Positions 54,780 through 63,993 of a DNA stretch of 64,000 nucleotides are shown piece by piece. The notes under the pieces are model-generated. The model saw only the letters and a program-made list of their open reading frames with translations, was not told the origin of the DNA and did not search any database. How positions within the stretch are numbered: the stretch's first letter is position 1; each line of letters opens with the position of its first letter. The position numbers and the translations under genes were made by a program. The stretch spans positions 105,651-169,650 of the forward strand of contig NZ_BPFA01000008.1 of the NCBI RefSeq assembly GCF_019655055.1, in the 5' to 3' direction. The stretch is from Shewanella sp. MBTL60-112-B2 (GTDB lineage: Bacteria > Pseudomonadota > Gammaproteobacteria > Enterobacterales > Shewanellaceae).

Positions 54780-57191
54780 CTACTCTGGATTGTTAATCTG
54801 GCCAAACCTAAACACTTGGTTATACCAAAATGGTGCAAAATCTGAACGATAAGTTCGAATTTTCATTGTTTGCTGATTAAATAAAATACTTATCTGCCCT
54901 TGTTCTCCGCTGGTTAAGGTGGAAATATTGCGTTGATGGTAGCGTAAAACCACTTCAGAATTTGGAAATCCATAGCGATTTTTATAGCCAGCAGGGAATA
55001 AAACCAGCTCTGGCGATACAGCATCGATAAATGATTCTGTCGATGATGTTTTACTTCCATGATGGGGAGCAATTAACAATGTACTCTTTAGTCGCCTTGT
55101 TGCTTGCTCATGTGTTTTATCAAGCAGCCTATGCTCGGCTCGTTTTTCAATATCTCCGCTCAATAGCACTGAGTGACTGGCATCGCTCACTCTGATCACA
55201 CACGAGCCGTTGTTACCTGCTCTTGCTTCATTAGGAGCTAGCACTTCAAGGCTAAGGTTTTGCCATTTGATGACTTTAGGTCTGCAATTGTATTGCTTTG
55301 TTGTTGACGTCATTTTTTCAGTAAATGAATGAGTCAGTGCTTTGCCCATATCCATCTCAAGATCTGAAATAAGCTTAGTCTTAGGGTAACGCTTAATAAT
55401 AACTTCAGAACCACCAGCATGGTCATTATCGCTATGACTCACAATGAGATAATCAAGCTGCTCGATGCCTTTACTGGTAAGAAAAGGCAGCACCACACGC
55501 TCTGCATAGCTAAAGCTGTCACCATATCGCGCACCTGTATCATAAATTATGACGCGCTTGCCCTGCTCTATTACCAAGGAAAGCCCTTGACCAACATCGA
55601 GTAGGTGTACTTGCCAGCGCTTATCTGCAATGGCCGTGAACATAAACAAATTTATTAATAACAGTGGCAATATCATCACTGACAACACTAACCGCCAGAT
55701 AAAAGCCTTTACGTTTATTACTATGTACAAACCAATGAGTGCATAGATTAAGCCCGCTATAACTTGATCGGACAACCCAAGCCAGACAAATTCAAACTGG
55801 CTGCTGTAGTTCAAAATGGCAGCCACTGGCACCATTGTTTTTGCCGCCAGCCCAAATATGCCTGTAGCTGACAATCCCACGCTTATAGCCAGTATGAAGC
55901 ACGCTAATGACAACAAACAAAGAGGAATGACAACTAACGTAAACCATGGAACTAACAGTAGATTAACTGCGAGGCTCACTAACGAAGTTCCAGAAAAAAA
56001 GATAGCCTGAACCACACATAGACCCAGTGTTAACCGCCACTGCACAGCCCAAAATGCGCTACAAGCGCCGCGAAACTTTAGCCATAAAGCAACTCGCTTC
56101 CTCTGATTAGCGTTATCCATTGCCTTATTTTCGAGATTGGCAGTGACAGCTTGAGAATGATAAGAGTGCTTAGTTACAGTAAGTAGGATAATTCCCAATG
56201 CGCTAAAAGAAAGCCAGAAGCTCGCGCTCAACATACTTAAGGGATCGATGAGTAACACCACAAAAAGTGCATACAGTAAGCGTTCCCAGCAGGAGGAATG
56301 TCTATGCAAGGCACTAAAGCAGATAAACGCCAGCAGCATTATTACCGCCCGCTGTGTCGATATAGAAAAACCTGCTAGATATGCATAAGCAACAGCGCCT
56401 ACTGCCGAAAACGCGAGACACAGCAACCAATTACGACGACTGTTTACCGCGCTATATCTGTATAACAAAAACCGAGCAAGCATTAATAGCCACAATGAGA
56501 CCACTGAAAGGTGTAATCCCGAAATAGCAAAGAGATGGCCTGCTCCGCTGTTTCTCAGCTGTTGCCAACGTTCGGCGGAGATCATCGTTTTGTCTCCCGC
56601 CACTAGCGCAAGTAACAAGTCACCACTGGTGTAGTGAGTGAGTACCTGCTTGAGTTCAACAATTAACTGAGTTCGAAAATTCGGCTCATGGGTTAGTAAT
56701 TTGCCACTAACAACTCTACCTTTACCTGTAATATGTTTAGCTAACAGGTTCTTTTGCTGGTTGTAACTTCCCTGATTTAATGTGCTGGTGATGGTCTTAG
56801 GAGTTATCTCTAACAGCCAATGCTGACCGGGGGTTATAGGCGGCGCTCCCTTCCAAGTTAATCTAAGCTTACGATTAACCAAATGGGGGGAAATTGAATC
56901 AATCAGCACAATATCCATACTAATCCAGTCGCCGTTTGTATGAACAAGTGATACTATCTCGCCCTCAACATTCAATGTATCGACTCGTTCATTTGTGTCC
57001 CAGCCCATTAATAATGCATAAAAAAGGCTAATCCAGCTGATTGCAAATAAGCTTCCGGCAATAAATGGCACACGCTTACAGGCGATAATAACCACTACGA
57101 TTAGTAAAGGTAGGAAATAAAGATTAGCCAGAGTAGGCCAAAGCATCGCTGAAATAATGGTGACGCAGTAGCCGCACATAAATCGATTCAT
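54780..57191 (-). CDS. comEC: ComEC/Rec2-type DNA-uptake channel protein
   Basis: About 803 residues. An N-terminal membrane and OB-like domain (DUF4131), then the competence domain (GDKTMISAERWQQLRNSGAGHLFAISGLHLSVVSL) with many helices, and a C-terminal metallo-beta-lactamase-like domain (VHLLDVGQGLSLVIEQG, VSHSDNDHAGG, LIAPHHGSKTSSTESF). It forms the inner-membrane channel for single-stranded DNA in natural transformation. I take ATG 57191 (MNRFMC) as start; a longer frame to 57320 would overlap the divergent DUF2062 gene by almost 100 bp. No ribosome-binding site is obvious at any candidate. Confidence 0.9.
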   Translation of the reverse strand: MNRFMCGYCVTIISAMLWPTLANLYFLPLLIVVVIIACKRVPFIAGSLFAISWISLFYALLMGWDTNERVDTLNVEGEIVSLVHTNGDWISMDIVLIDSISPHLVNRKLRLTWKGAPPITPGQHWLLEITPKTITSTLNQGSYNQQKNLLAKHITGKGRVVSGKLLTHEPNFRTQLIVELKQVLTHYTSGDLLLALVAGDKTMISAERWQQLRNSGAGHLFAISGLHLSVVSLWLLMLARFLLYRYSAVNSRRNWLLCLAFSAVGAVAYAYLAGFSISTQRAVIMLLAFICFSALHRHSSCWERLLYALFVVLLIDPLSMLSASFWLSFSALGIILLTVTKHSYHSQAVTANLENKAMDNANQRKRVALWLKFRGACSAFWAVQWRLTLGLCVVQAIFFSGTSLVSLAVNLLLVPWFTLVVIPLCLLSLACFILAISVGLSATGIFGLAAKTMVPVAAILNYSSQFEFVWLGLSDQVIAGLIYALIGLYIVINVKAFIWRLVLSVMILPLLLINLFMFTAIADKRWQVHLLDVGQGLSLVIEQGKRVIIYDTGARYGDSFSYAERVVLPFLTSKGIEQLDYLIVSHSDNDHAGGSEVIIKRYPKTKLISDLEMDMGKALTHSFTEKMTSTTKQYNCRPKVIKWQNLSLEVLAPNEARAGNNGSCVIRVSDASHSVLLSGDIEKRAEHRLLDKTHEQATRRLKSTLLIAPHHGSKTSSTESFIDAVSPELVLFPAGYKNRYGFPNSEVVLRYHQRNISTLTSGEQGQISILFNQQTMKIRTYRSDFAPFWYNQVFRFGQINNPE

Positions 57192-57222
57192 AGTGAATAA
57201 GTTAAGACAGCAAATTGAAGTT

Positions 57223-57729
57223 ATGCCAAAAAAATTAATTGAAAAATTTATGCCTAAGCCTGAAACATTGCGTGAACATAAACACCTGCGCATGTTTGGC
57301 GATCTACTGCTAAAACCCAATCTATGGTCATTAAATCGCCATTCAGCCCCTGGTGCGTTCGCTGTTGGCTTATTTGTGGCATGGATCCCTATGCCGTTTC
57401 AAATGGTATTAGCCGCCGCGCTAGCAATCTTATTCAACGTAAATCTGCCTCTTGCTGTTGCGCTTGTATGGGTCACAAATCCCATCACCATGCCCTTTAT
57501 GTTTTATATCGCTTATCTTCTAGGAGCAAAGTTGCTAGGCCATGAGCCCCAAGCGTTTAACTTTGAGGCTAGCTGGCACTGGATCCAAGCGTCAGTAGAA
57601 ACGATTGGGCCTCCATTTCTTTTGGGATGTTTTGTTTTGGCGGGCATTTTTGGCTTAGTCAGTTATTTTATCATTAAAACCCTATGGAAATATTCGGTAC
57701 TATTTAAATGGAAGAATCGTTATAAATAG
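57223..57729 (+). CDS. DUF2062 membrane protein
   Basis: 168 residues starting MPKKLIEKFMPKPETL, with three to four hydrophobic segments (SAPGAFAVGLFVAWIPMPFQMVLAAALAILF, LAVALVWVTNPITMPFMFYIAYLLGAKLL and a C-terminal FLLGCFVLAGIFGLVSYFI). This is the typical DUF2062 layout with the conserved NP-T-P-pair in helix 3. Function unknown, often near lipid or envelope genes. ATG 57223 follows a TTGAAG-type site; the frame could extend to 57193. Divergent from comEC, with starts 31 bp apart. Confidence 0.85.
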   Translation: MPKKLIEKFMPKPETLREHKHLRMFGDLLLKPNLWSLNRHSAPGAFAVGLFVAWIPMPFQMVLAAALAILFNVNLPLAVALVWVTNPITMPFMFYIAYLLGAKLLGHEPQAFNFEASWHWIQASVETIGPPFLLGCFVLAGIFGLVSYFIIKTLWKYSVLFKWKNRYK

Positions 57730-57750
57730 GCTTTCAAGATAAAAATCACC

Positions 57751-57786
57751 CAATAAAAAAGCAGTCATTAGACTGCTTTTTTATTG
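57751..57786. terminator. Bidirectional terminator, perfect 16-bp palindrome arms
   Basis: CAATAAAAAAGCAGTC and its exact complement surround ATTA. It serves the DUF2062 gene on the plus strand and the convergent M23 gene on the minus strand. Confidence 0.93.
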
Positions 57787-57811
57787 GGGAAAAGACATTG
57801 ATTAGAAGGTC

Positions 57812-58648
57812 TTACTTTTCTTTAGCCAGAACACTCTTCATCGAAGGAACGACTGTAGTTGGATCAAGTCGCATCTGATACCAATTTACTCGCCAGTCAA
57901 GGTGCGGGCCTGTTGAGCGTCCTGTGGAGCCCACTTCAGCTACCTTGTCACCCTGCTTAACCACGTCACCTTCTTTTACATACAGCTTACTCAAGTGCAG
58001 AAAACTCGAGTTTACACCGTAGCCATGGTCGATGATCATAGTGCCACCTGAATAAAACATATCTGGCACAGAAAGCGATATCACTCCATCTGCTGGTGCC
58101 ACTACTACGGTTCCTGTTTTAGCAGCCACATCAACCCCGTAATGAGGTGTGCCAGGTTTGCCATTATAGATCCTCTGGCTACCATAAACTCCTGAGATCC
58201 TGCCAGTTAATGGCCAGATGAAATCTTGCGCAAAGGCATTACTCTCAGTAAATTCAGCTCTAGCGGCTTTAACTTGCTTTGAATCCTTTGCAGCACGTGC
58301 TTGTGCTTTAGGATCAGGTTTCATGATCTTCTTGCTGATCCCATTTACTTGCTGGATTTTATACTGACGCTGTTTCAGTTTTAATGGCTTAAGCTCAGTC
58401 AAACCATCGGGATACACTAATTTAAGCATCTGCTCAAGCTCTGCTTCACGAGCAAAACCAAAGGCGAACTGACCTAGCTCATTTACCTTAACGACTTCAT
58501 CGTTTAAAAATACCTGAGTACCGGGTTGTACTTTGGCTCGTACGAGTGCCCCTTGGGACAGCTCGCCGTTCAGTTCAACGGCAGCGCTAACCTGAAAAGC
58601 CATACTGGTCAAAACGCCACTAACAATGATACGAGTAAATGGTCTCAA
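57812..58648 (-). CDS. M23-family peptidase homologue (LytM-like), secreted
   Basis: 278 residues with a signal peptide (1-22, VSA). An N-terminal beta-rich part (about 23-110) is followed by a basic stretch and the M23 domain (about 145-275): HYGVDVAAKTGTVVVAPADGVI with the first zinc ligands (HxxxD), a further His in SFLHLSKLY, and GPHLDWRVNW, where M23 enzymes usually have HLH. The last zinc ligand is thus Asp instead of His, so activity may be altered or lost. Its role could be envelope peptidoglycan hydrolysis or regulation of amidases. 35 bp downstream of the PTPS-like gene on the same strand. Confidence 0.88.
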   Translation of the reverse strand: MRPFTRIIVSGVLTSMAFQVSAAVELNGELSQGALVRAKVQPGTQVFLNDEVVKVNELGQFAFGFAREAELEQMLKLVYPDGLTELKPLKLKQRQYKIQQVNGISKKIMKPDPKAQARAAKDSKQVKAARAEFTESNAFAQDFIWPLTGRISGVYGSQRIYNGKPGTPHYGVDVAAKTGTVVVAPADGVISLSVPDMFYSGGTMIIDHGYGVNSSFLHLSKLYVKEGDVVKQGDKVAEVGSTGRSTGPHLDWRVNWYQMRLDPTTVVPSMKSVLAKEK

Positions 58649-58683
58649 AGCGACTCCTTAGATGTTTTATAAATAAGTGGCTG

Positions 58684-59559
58684 CTAGGCTCTTCGGCTAG
58701 CAATCGCCCCTTTACCAACTCCTTCATAGGCAATGACCTTAAAATCGCTAGTTGGTACTTTTTCAAATAAAGTTTGCGCCATATAATCTGCTAATAACTC
58801 AACAGTTGTATCCTGTGGAAGGATATCGCAACGTCCCTTAGGCATGGCTAACTGAAAGTCACCCTGCGGCGCCTGATAGTGAAAACCATAATGACTACTA
58901 TCATTAATGGCAGCTTGCGGCGATAGATTAAGAGTACCAACTGACACCACATCTTCTATGGTTGCGAGGTAGATATCCTGCCAACGTTTGGCCCAATACT
59001 CATCCCATTTGGGTGCGGCTACGCCGTTTTCAAATACGGTGACCGGACTACGATGTCCGTGAGCAATTCGCTGGCAATTACCATCATGCTTTTTCAAACC
59101 ATGGCTGTAATGGTAATAAGGAGCCTCGTGGATTTCATTCCTTAATGTCAACGAAATACCTTCAACATTGGCTGGCAATACTTGCGTAAGTGCTTGCTGC
59201 AGAAACTTATTCACGCTTTCAAAATCAATCAATTCACTTGGAATGAGTGCGAACGCTTGTGAAGGACACGCAAGATGAATATCGCCTTGTTGAGAATTAA
59301 AGTCCATCCATACCCGATCCCCTTGTTGTTGCCAGCGCACTTCACTGCAAGCGGTTGGGATCAGCAGACGATGGTCGGCCACATCATCTATGGTGTTTTT
59401 AATAGTACGTTTCACTTTAGCGAAATCGAGCACCATATTTTGCTCATCTAAACCACCATCGAGCAACACGTCAACAATCCAGCTTTCCCCTACCATGCCA
59501 CGAATAGGGCAAAGATATGAGAAATCGATAACGGTTAAATCTTTAACAAACAGTTGCAT
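58684..59559 (-). CDS. 6-carboxytetrahydropterin synthase (QueD/PTPS)-like protein with two half-conserved domains
   Basis: 291 residues, about twice a normal QueD. The N-terminal half (1 to about 125) has the MVLDFAKVKRTIKNTIDDVADHRLLIP motif (substrate-side VxDFxxLK plus DH), but its metal site is not evident. The C-terminal half contains YYHYSHGLKKHDGNCQRIAHGHRS (Cys and the HGH zinc motif) and TTVELLADYMAQTLFEKVPTSDFKVIAYEGV (usual E-x-x end), but no DF...K/DH unit. Together the halves carry one complete set of PTPS signatures. Whether it makes 6-carboxytetrahydropterin for queuosine or another pterin is not decided by sequence. ATG at 59559. Confidence 0.78.
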   Translation of the reverse strand: MQLFVKDLTVIDFSYLCPIRGMVGESWIVDVLLDGGLDEQNMVLDFAKVKRTIKNTIDDVADHRLLIPTACSEVRWQQQGDRVWMDFNSQQGDIHLACPSQAFALIPSELIDFESVNKFLQQALTQVLPANVEGISLTLRNEIHEAPYYHYSHGLKKHDGNCQRIAHGHRSPVTVFENGVAAPKWDEYWAKRWQDIYLATIEDVVSVGTLNLSPQAAINDSSHYGFHYQAPQGDFQLAMPKGRCDILPQDTTVELLADYMAQTLFEKVPTSDFKVIAYEGVGKGAIASRRA

Positions 59560-59782
59560 TTATGCTCCTAGGTAGAAAAACAGTCTACCTGTCTTAGTCC
59601 ATGCAGCAATGGCCACAGGATGAATTTGGTTAGTTTGAGTCCAGTGGAACTCAGCGCTTCATATCTTAGCCGTAGCTTACAATGAACAGAGCTAACATTC
59701 GACTATTAAGTGCCTATTTACACTGCACAGCGCTCATTTTGTCCATTCATAAGTCACTATAAAAATTATGTACGCAAAAAAC

Positions 59783-59811
59783 AAAAAACCGAGCACTTAT
59801 GGCTCGGTTTT
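59783..59811 (-). terminator. Terminator of ndpA/yejK
   Basis: Stem ACCGAGC / GCTCGGT with T6 on the minus strand, about 40 bases after the stop. The remaining gap to the PTPS-like gene (about 220 bp) contains nothing recognisable. Confidence 0.87.
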
Positions 59812-59850
59812 CATTCAGTGGATTAATCGTCACTGTGGACGACTAGGCAG

Positions 59851-60879
59851 TTATTCCCCTTTCAGGCGACGATCTAACTGATCTTTAAGGTTAGCTGGTA
59901 CACCTTTAATGATAATCGTGTCTGATACAGGATCGTAAATAACTCTTTCTCCAAGATGTTGACCATCAAAACTTAATGTTACCCCGCCACCTGTGCCAGA
60001 GAATTTTTTCAACTGTCTCAAGGTTGGCTTATCACCAGGGAACTCCTCTTCTAACTCATAATTGCCGCCTTGGGCGAAATCATAGAAAGAGTCCATGCCT
60101 TGATCTGCTAACTCATCAGCCAAATCTTTAATTTGAATCGATGCACCTTCATCGCAACGCTCGGTACAATAATCAAATACACGCTCACGAGCTTGCTGAC
60201 GCTCATCTTTAGTCAGCTCACTGTTACCGACAAAATCTTCAACCGCATTCATCAACGATTTATTCTGCGCCTTGGTATTAACGCCTTCAACACAACCCAT
60301 AAAATCTAGGAAAAAGTCAGCCACTTTACGACCCGCACGACCACGGATAAAGGAGATATATTTTTTCGACTCAGGATCGGCTTGCCACTCGGTTAAATCA
60401 ATACGAGCAGCGAGTTGCACGTTATTAAGATCTAAATGGGTGTTTTGCGATAGCTCCATATCATCGAGTACTGTCATAGACGATTTTGCATTGAGCAGAG
60501 ACACAAACAGGTAATCACTCGTCATAGAGGTATAACAAGACAACAATAAGAAACCGCCAGTGCTAAAGTCATATTTAGCCAGTTCTTCTTGTAATAGCTT
60601 GCCAGCGATACCTGAAAACTCAACAAAACCAAGCTCGCCGCTGCGGTATGTCGTTAACGCTTCTTCAAACTTAGTGTTTGCTTCGCCATCTTCTCCATTA
60701 ATGCCAAAGTGACCAAAACCTTTTCCCGCTTTGGTGGTATAGGTTTGATGCAACTCTTCTAGCATCGCCTCAACTGCTTGGCTATTTAGCAAAGGTTGCG
60801 GACGTAATCGACAACTAAGTTGACCTTCACCATCTTGAGAAATGGAGTGGATAATGGCTTGTTCGACGTTAATACTCAT
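59851..60879 (-). CDS. ndpA: Nucleoid-associated protein NdpA (YejK family)
   Basis: 342 residues. The conserved YejK features are present, from [13 protein letters not shown], through KGFGHFG and [20 protein letters not shown], then [26 protein letters not shown], to the C-terminal [20 protein letters not shown]. It binds the nucleoid; biochemical role not firmly known. The ATG at 60879 has GAGGCTCA upstream; a frame further back to 60927 adds a non-conserved 16-residue Cys-rich stretch. Divergent from yejL-yejM, as in enterobacteria. Confidence 0.93.
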   Translation of the reverse strand: MSINVEQAIIHSISQDGEGQLSCRLRPQPLLNSQAVEAMLEELHQTYTTKAGKGFGHFGINGEDGEANTKFEEALTTYRSGELGFVEFSGIAGKLLQEELAKYDFSTGGFLLLSCYTSMTSDYLFVSLLNAKSSMTVLDDMELSQNTHLDLNNVQLAARIDLTEWQADPESKKYISFIRGRAGRKVADFFLDFMGCVEGVNTKAQNKSLMNAVEDFVGNSELTKDERQQARERVFDYCTERCDEGASIQIKDLADELADQGMDSFYDFAQGGNYELEEEFPGDKPTLRQLKKFSGTGGGVTLSFDGQHLGERVIYDPVSDTIIIKGVPANLKDQLDRRLKGE

Positions 60880-61195
60880 TGAGCCTCGATAAGTTTGGCA
60901 AGGAGCGAAGCAATAGCCTACGCTCAAAAATATAAAAATGGTTGTTTTTTGCAGCCGAAATAGCAGCCGTTGTTAACGTTTCAGCCAACCACAATCTAGT
61001 GATGGCTATCATACCAGAGCAGCGCTAGAAATCTATATATCTTCAATGGTAAAACTGGCGTAATAATTAAGCATTAATAGCGCCAAACAGCCCCTACACC
61101 AAGGTTTACAAAGTATATAGTTATCGTTAAAAGTGCCTTTAATCACTCAAGAAACGATTCATTATGGCTGTGATGTAAATAATGAGGAAATTGCA

Positions 61196-61318
61196 ATGAC
61201 AAGCAAAAAAATCGTCTTTTCGACGAATAATCTGCGGCAATCAAACTATCATCCCAAAAAGGAGTACAAAAAGTGCGGAGCTTCTGCTAAAAATCCGTTA
61301 TTATATGCCGTTAATTAA
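61196..61318 (+). CDS. Possible small protein, 40 residues
   Basis: ATG at 61196 with a good TGAGGAAATTGC ribosome-binding site. The predicted peptide (MTSKKIVFSTNNLRQSNYH...) is basic, lacks a membrane segment, and ends 24 bp before yejL. It is the only candidate in the 463-bp region between ndpA and yejL. It may be a leader or a chance frame; the ribosome-binding site is the sole support. Confidence 0.3.
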   Translation: MTSKKIVFSTNNLRQSNYHPKKEYKKCGASAKNPLLYAVN

Positions 61319-61342
61319 GTTTTAAAGCGAACCTTTATCATT

Positions 61343-61558
61343 ATGGCTATTCAATCTAAATATTCTAACGCTCAAGTAGAGTCAATTATTGCTGAATTAC
61401 TTGCAGTTTTAGAGAAGCATCAATCTCCAACAGACCTAAGCTTAATGGCCCTAGGTAATTGCGTGACTCACCTTTTACAAAAGAAAGTACCAGCTGAAGC
61501 TCGTGAAGCAGTGGCAGAGCAATTTGCTAAGGCTTTATCACGCTCAGTAAAAAGTTAA
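61343..61558 (+). CDS. yejL: YejL family protein (DUF1414)
   Basis: 71 residues: YSNAQVESIIAELLAVLEKHQSPTDLSLMALGNCVTHLLQ...VP is the family pattern. Helical cytoplasmic protein of unknown function, always next to yejK and yejM. ATG at 61343; 83 bp upstream of yejM. Confidence 0.94.
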   Translation: MAIQSKYSNAQVESIIAELLAVLEKHQSPTDLSLMALGNCVTHLLQKKVPAEAREAVAEQFAKALSRSVKS

Positions 61559-61641
61559 CTCTGGTACAAATTAAGCTGAACTCGTTTAGGCTAATTGATA
61601 AACGTTAGCCTTTAAAAAGCCAAAACAATAAATGGAACAAC

Positions 61642-63426
61642 ATGGTCGAGCGACAAAAACAGATTGGACGTGATCGGGTTTCCCGCTTAGTAAGCTGGGG
61701 ACATTGGTTTGCCTTTATTAATGGTCTACTTGCCATTATTGTCGGCTATCGCTATCTCGACACTATTGGACTTCCTGAATCATTTATTGGCTGGAGCTAT
61801 TTAGTGATCAGCACGATAGGCCATTTTAGCTTCCTCGCTTTTATGGTCTATTTAGTCTTCATTTTCCCCGTAACCTTGTTACTGCCTTATTCAAGGATCC
61901 TTAGAGGTTATGCCGCCACAGTGGCAACACTGAGCTTATGTCTGCTGCTGTACGACACTGTGATTTATGACGATTATGGTTTGCATCTAAGCCCTTTTGT
62001 TTTTGATCTTGCCTGGGCAGACTTAAACGCCCTACTTCGGGGTACTTCTTACATTATTACGCCTATTGCCATTTTGGTGATAGAGCTAACGCTTGCAAAC
62101 TTCCTTTGGAAGCGAATCGAAAAAATTCGTAAGCGTAACGTCGGCAACAAAGTTGTTGCAGTAGTAGGGATCTGCTTTATCTCCAGTCACCTTATTCATA
62201 TCTGGGGCGACGCTGCCGATGTCACCGAAATCACCCATTTCGATGACGCCTACCCACTGTCTTATCCAGCAACGGCAAAAAGCTTAATGGAAAGCTACGG
62301 CATTGAAGGTATTCAGGATCATAGAAATCAGACGCAACCTAAGTCGAGCCTGCAATATCCCTTGTCAGCCATGCAGTGCACAGCCGATACTCTACCAAAT
62401 ATATTAGTCATTGCGGTAGATAGCTTGCGTGCCGATCTTGTTGATAAGTCTACGATGCCGTTTCTCGCAGCCTACGCTAAGCAGAACATGAACTTTACCA
62501 AGCATCTCAGTGGTGGCAATCAGTTTAATAGCGGAATGTTTAGCCTGCTTTATGCACTGCAAGGCAGCTATTCTAATGCCGTAGATCTGCATTATCAAAG
62601 CCCGGTATTAACGCAAGAACTAACAGCTAAGGGTTATGACTTAGGGTTATTTACCACCCAAGATACCCTGCCCGCACCTTTGGCCATATTTGATGATTTC
62701 GAGCGAGTCGATGCCGAGCACATCAATAGTTATGCTAAATCTGATCTACAATCCATCGCTAATTGGCAACAATGGACGGGCTCTGCTAGCCAACCTTGGT
62801 TCAGTTTGCTGAACCTCAAGTCGCCTGATAGTTATGATACGCCTATTGGCTTTCTTGGTATCAAAACGGTTGAGTCTTCCTCTAGGTTAAAGCCTGCTCA
62901 AAAAGTGCTATTTAACCAATATCGTCAATCGCTTAACTTTATAGATAAACAGATTGAGATGGTTGTTAATAATCTGCCTAAAAGCACTATGGTAGTGATT
63001 ACTGGCGTTAACGGTAAAATGTTTACCAGTAACTCTGACGAGGCACTTGTTAACCTGTCTCCAGACAGTGTTCGTGTGCCAATGATTATTCACTGGCCTA
63101 ACGAAGAGTCAGGCAAACAGATAAAGTATCGTACTACGCACAATGGCTTAGTACCTGCTATTTTGACCCAAACTCTAGGATGTACGAACCCAGCATCTGA
63201 CTACAGTTCAGATCAGAGTCTTATGCAACCGAGTGACAAAACATGGGTATATGTTGGCGACCACCGTATATTTGCTATCTATCAAGAGTCAGAAATCACC
63301 GTAATTGACCGTCACGGCAAATACCGTATATACGACAGTGAGTACAAAAAGCGCTTAAAGAAGAAATTGAGCGCCCCAGAGCTAATTGAAGTGATGCGCG
63401 AAGGACGTAGACTCTACATCCATTAA
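61642..63426 (+). CDS. yejM: Inner-membrane sulfatase-like protein YejM/LapC (PbgA)
   Basis: 594 residues. N-terminal membrane domain with five transmembrane helices (about 15-190), then a periplasmic sulfatase/alkaline-phosphatase-fold domain beginning NILVIAVDSLRADLVD. In the E. coli protein this domain is not an active hydrolase; YejM/PbgA senses lipopolysaccharide and controls LpxC stability through LapB. The nucleophile region here reads SGGNQFNSGMFSLLY, a Ser/Thr-type site without the sulfatase Cys. Start ATG 61642 with GGAACAAC upstream. Downstream of yejL in a probable operon. Confidence 0.92.
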   Translation: MVERQKQIGRDRVSRLVSWGHWFAFINGLLAIIVGYRYLDTIGLPESFIGWSYLVISTIGHFSFLAFMVYLVFIFPVTLLLPYSRILRGYAATVATLSLCLLLYDTVIYDDYGLHLSPFVFDLAWADLNALLRGTSYIITPIAILVIELTLANFLWKRIEKIRKRNVGNKVVAVVGICFISSHLIHIWGDAADVTEITHFDDAYPLSYPATAKSLMESYGIEGIQDHRNQTQPKSSLQYPLSAMQCTADTLPNILVIAVDSLRADLVDKSTMPFLAAYAKQNMNFTKHLSGGNQFNSGMFSLLYALQGSYSNAVDLHYQSPVLTQELTAKGYDLGLFTTQDTLPAPLAIFDDFERVDAEHINSYAKSDLQSIANWQQWTGSASQPWFSLLNLKSPDSYDTPIGFLGIKTVESSSRLKPAQKVLFNQYRQSLNFIDKQIEMVVNNLPKSTMVVITGVNGKMFTSNSDEALVNLSPDSVRVPMIIHWPNEESGKQIKYRTTHNGLVPAILTQTLGCTNPASDYSSDQSLMQPSDKTWVYVGDHRIFAIYQESEITVIDRHGKYRIYDSEYKKRLKKKLSAPELIEVMREGRRLYIH

Positions 63427-63562
63427 AGATTATAAACTAAGCAAATGAATCGCTTGAATGTACGAAGGGCTTGCGCAATCAAAAATGAGTTGATAAAGTG
63501 CTGGCTCTTCAGAATTCCCCCCTTTGTTATGAATAGTTTATAACTTGTTCTGTAGAATATCT

Positions 63563-63639
63563 CGGGATATGGCCTAGTCCGGTAAGGCGCTTGTCTGGGG
63601 GACAAGAGATCACAGGTTCAAATCCTGTTATCCCGACCA
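63563..63639 (+). tRNA. tRNA-Pro (anticodon GGG)
   Basis: 77 nt including encoded CCA. Acceptor stem CGGGATA / TATCCCG, anticodon arm CTTGT-CTGGGGG-ACAAG with GGG at positions 34-36, and a normal T arm (ACAGG-TTCAAAT-CCTGT). C1 paired with G72 is the usual proline identity feature. Followed by a rho-independent terminator. It is the only RNA gene seen in the window. Confidence 0.95.
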
Positions 63640-63648
63640 AATAAATAC

Positions 63649-63678
63649 AAAAAAGCCAGCTAATCAGCTGGCTTTTTT
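63649..63678 (+). terminator. Terminator of tRNA-Pro
   Basis: AAAAAAGCCAGCT / AGCTGGCTTTTTT around AATC; directly downstream of the tRNA. Confidence 0.92.
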
Positions 63679-63710
63679 GTTTCTGCACTATTTATAAAAA
63701 CTAAAACTTA

Positions 63711-63993
63711 TAATACCAATTAGTATAAAGATTTGGTCGCTCAGCGAGAGTTTAGTGGCGCTGAGACAAAACAACGAGTGCAGAGCATAGTTAAACTAGG
63801 TTTAAGCTCCCTCTTTGTTTATTAAGAGTCGCAGTATCAGAGCCGCTAAAACTCGCCATTCTGGAGCGTTTTGGCTGCCTACTTCTGCGTTGAATAACTT
63901 CACAAGGGAGCAACCATTCTTTCAGTTATTCGCCTTGAATTAGTTTGCCAAAAACGCTCTGAGTAGATCAACTTCTTATACTGATTGGTATAA
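63711..63993. mobile_element. MITE-like element with 18-bp terminal inverted repeats
   Basis: Left end TAATACCAATTAGTATAA (63711-63728) and right end TTATACTGATTGGTATAA (63976-63993) are inverted copies matching at 16 of 18 bases. The 283-bp element has no open frame of note. Internally GAGCGTTTTGGC (about 63863) and GCCAAAAACGCTC (63948-63960) form a second inverted pair, so the right third can fold. Such non-coding elements are repeated in Shewanella-type genomes (recalled, not checked). It sits just behind the tRNA-Pro terminator. Confidence 0.6.
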
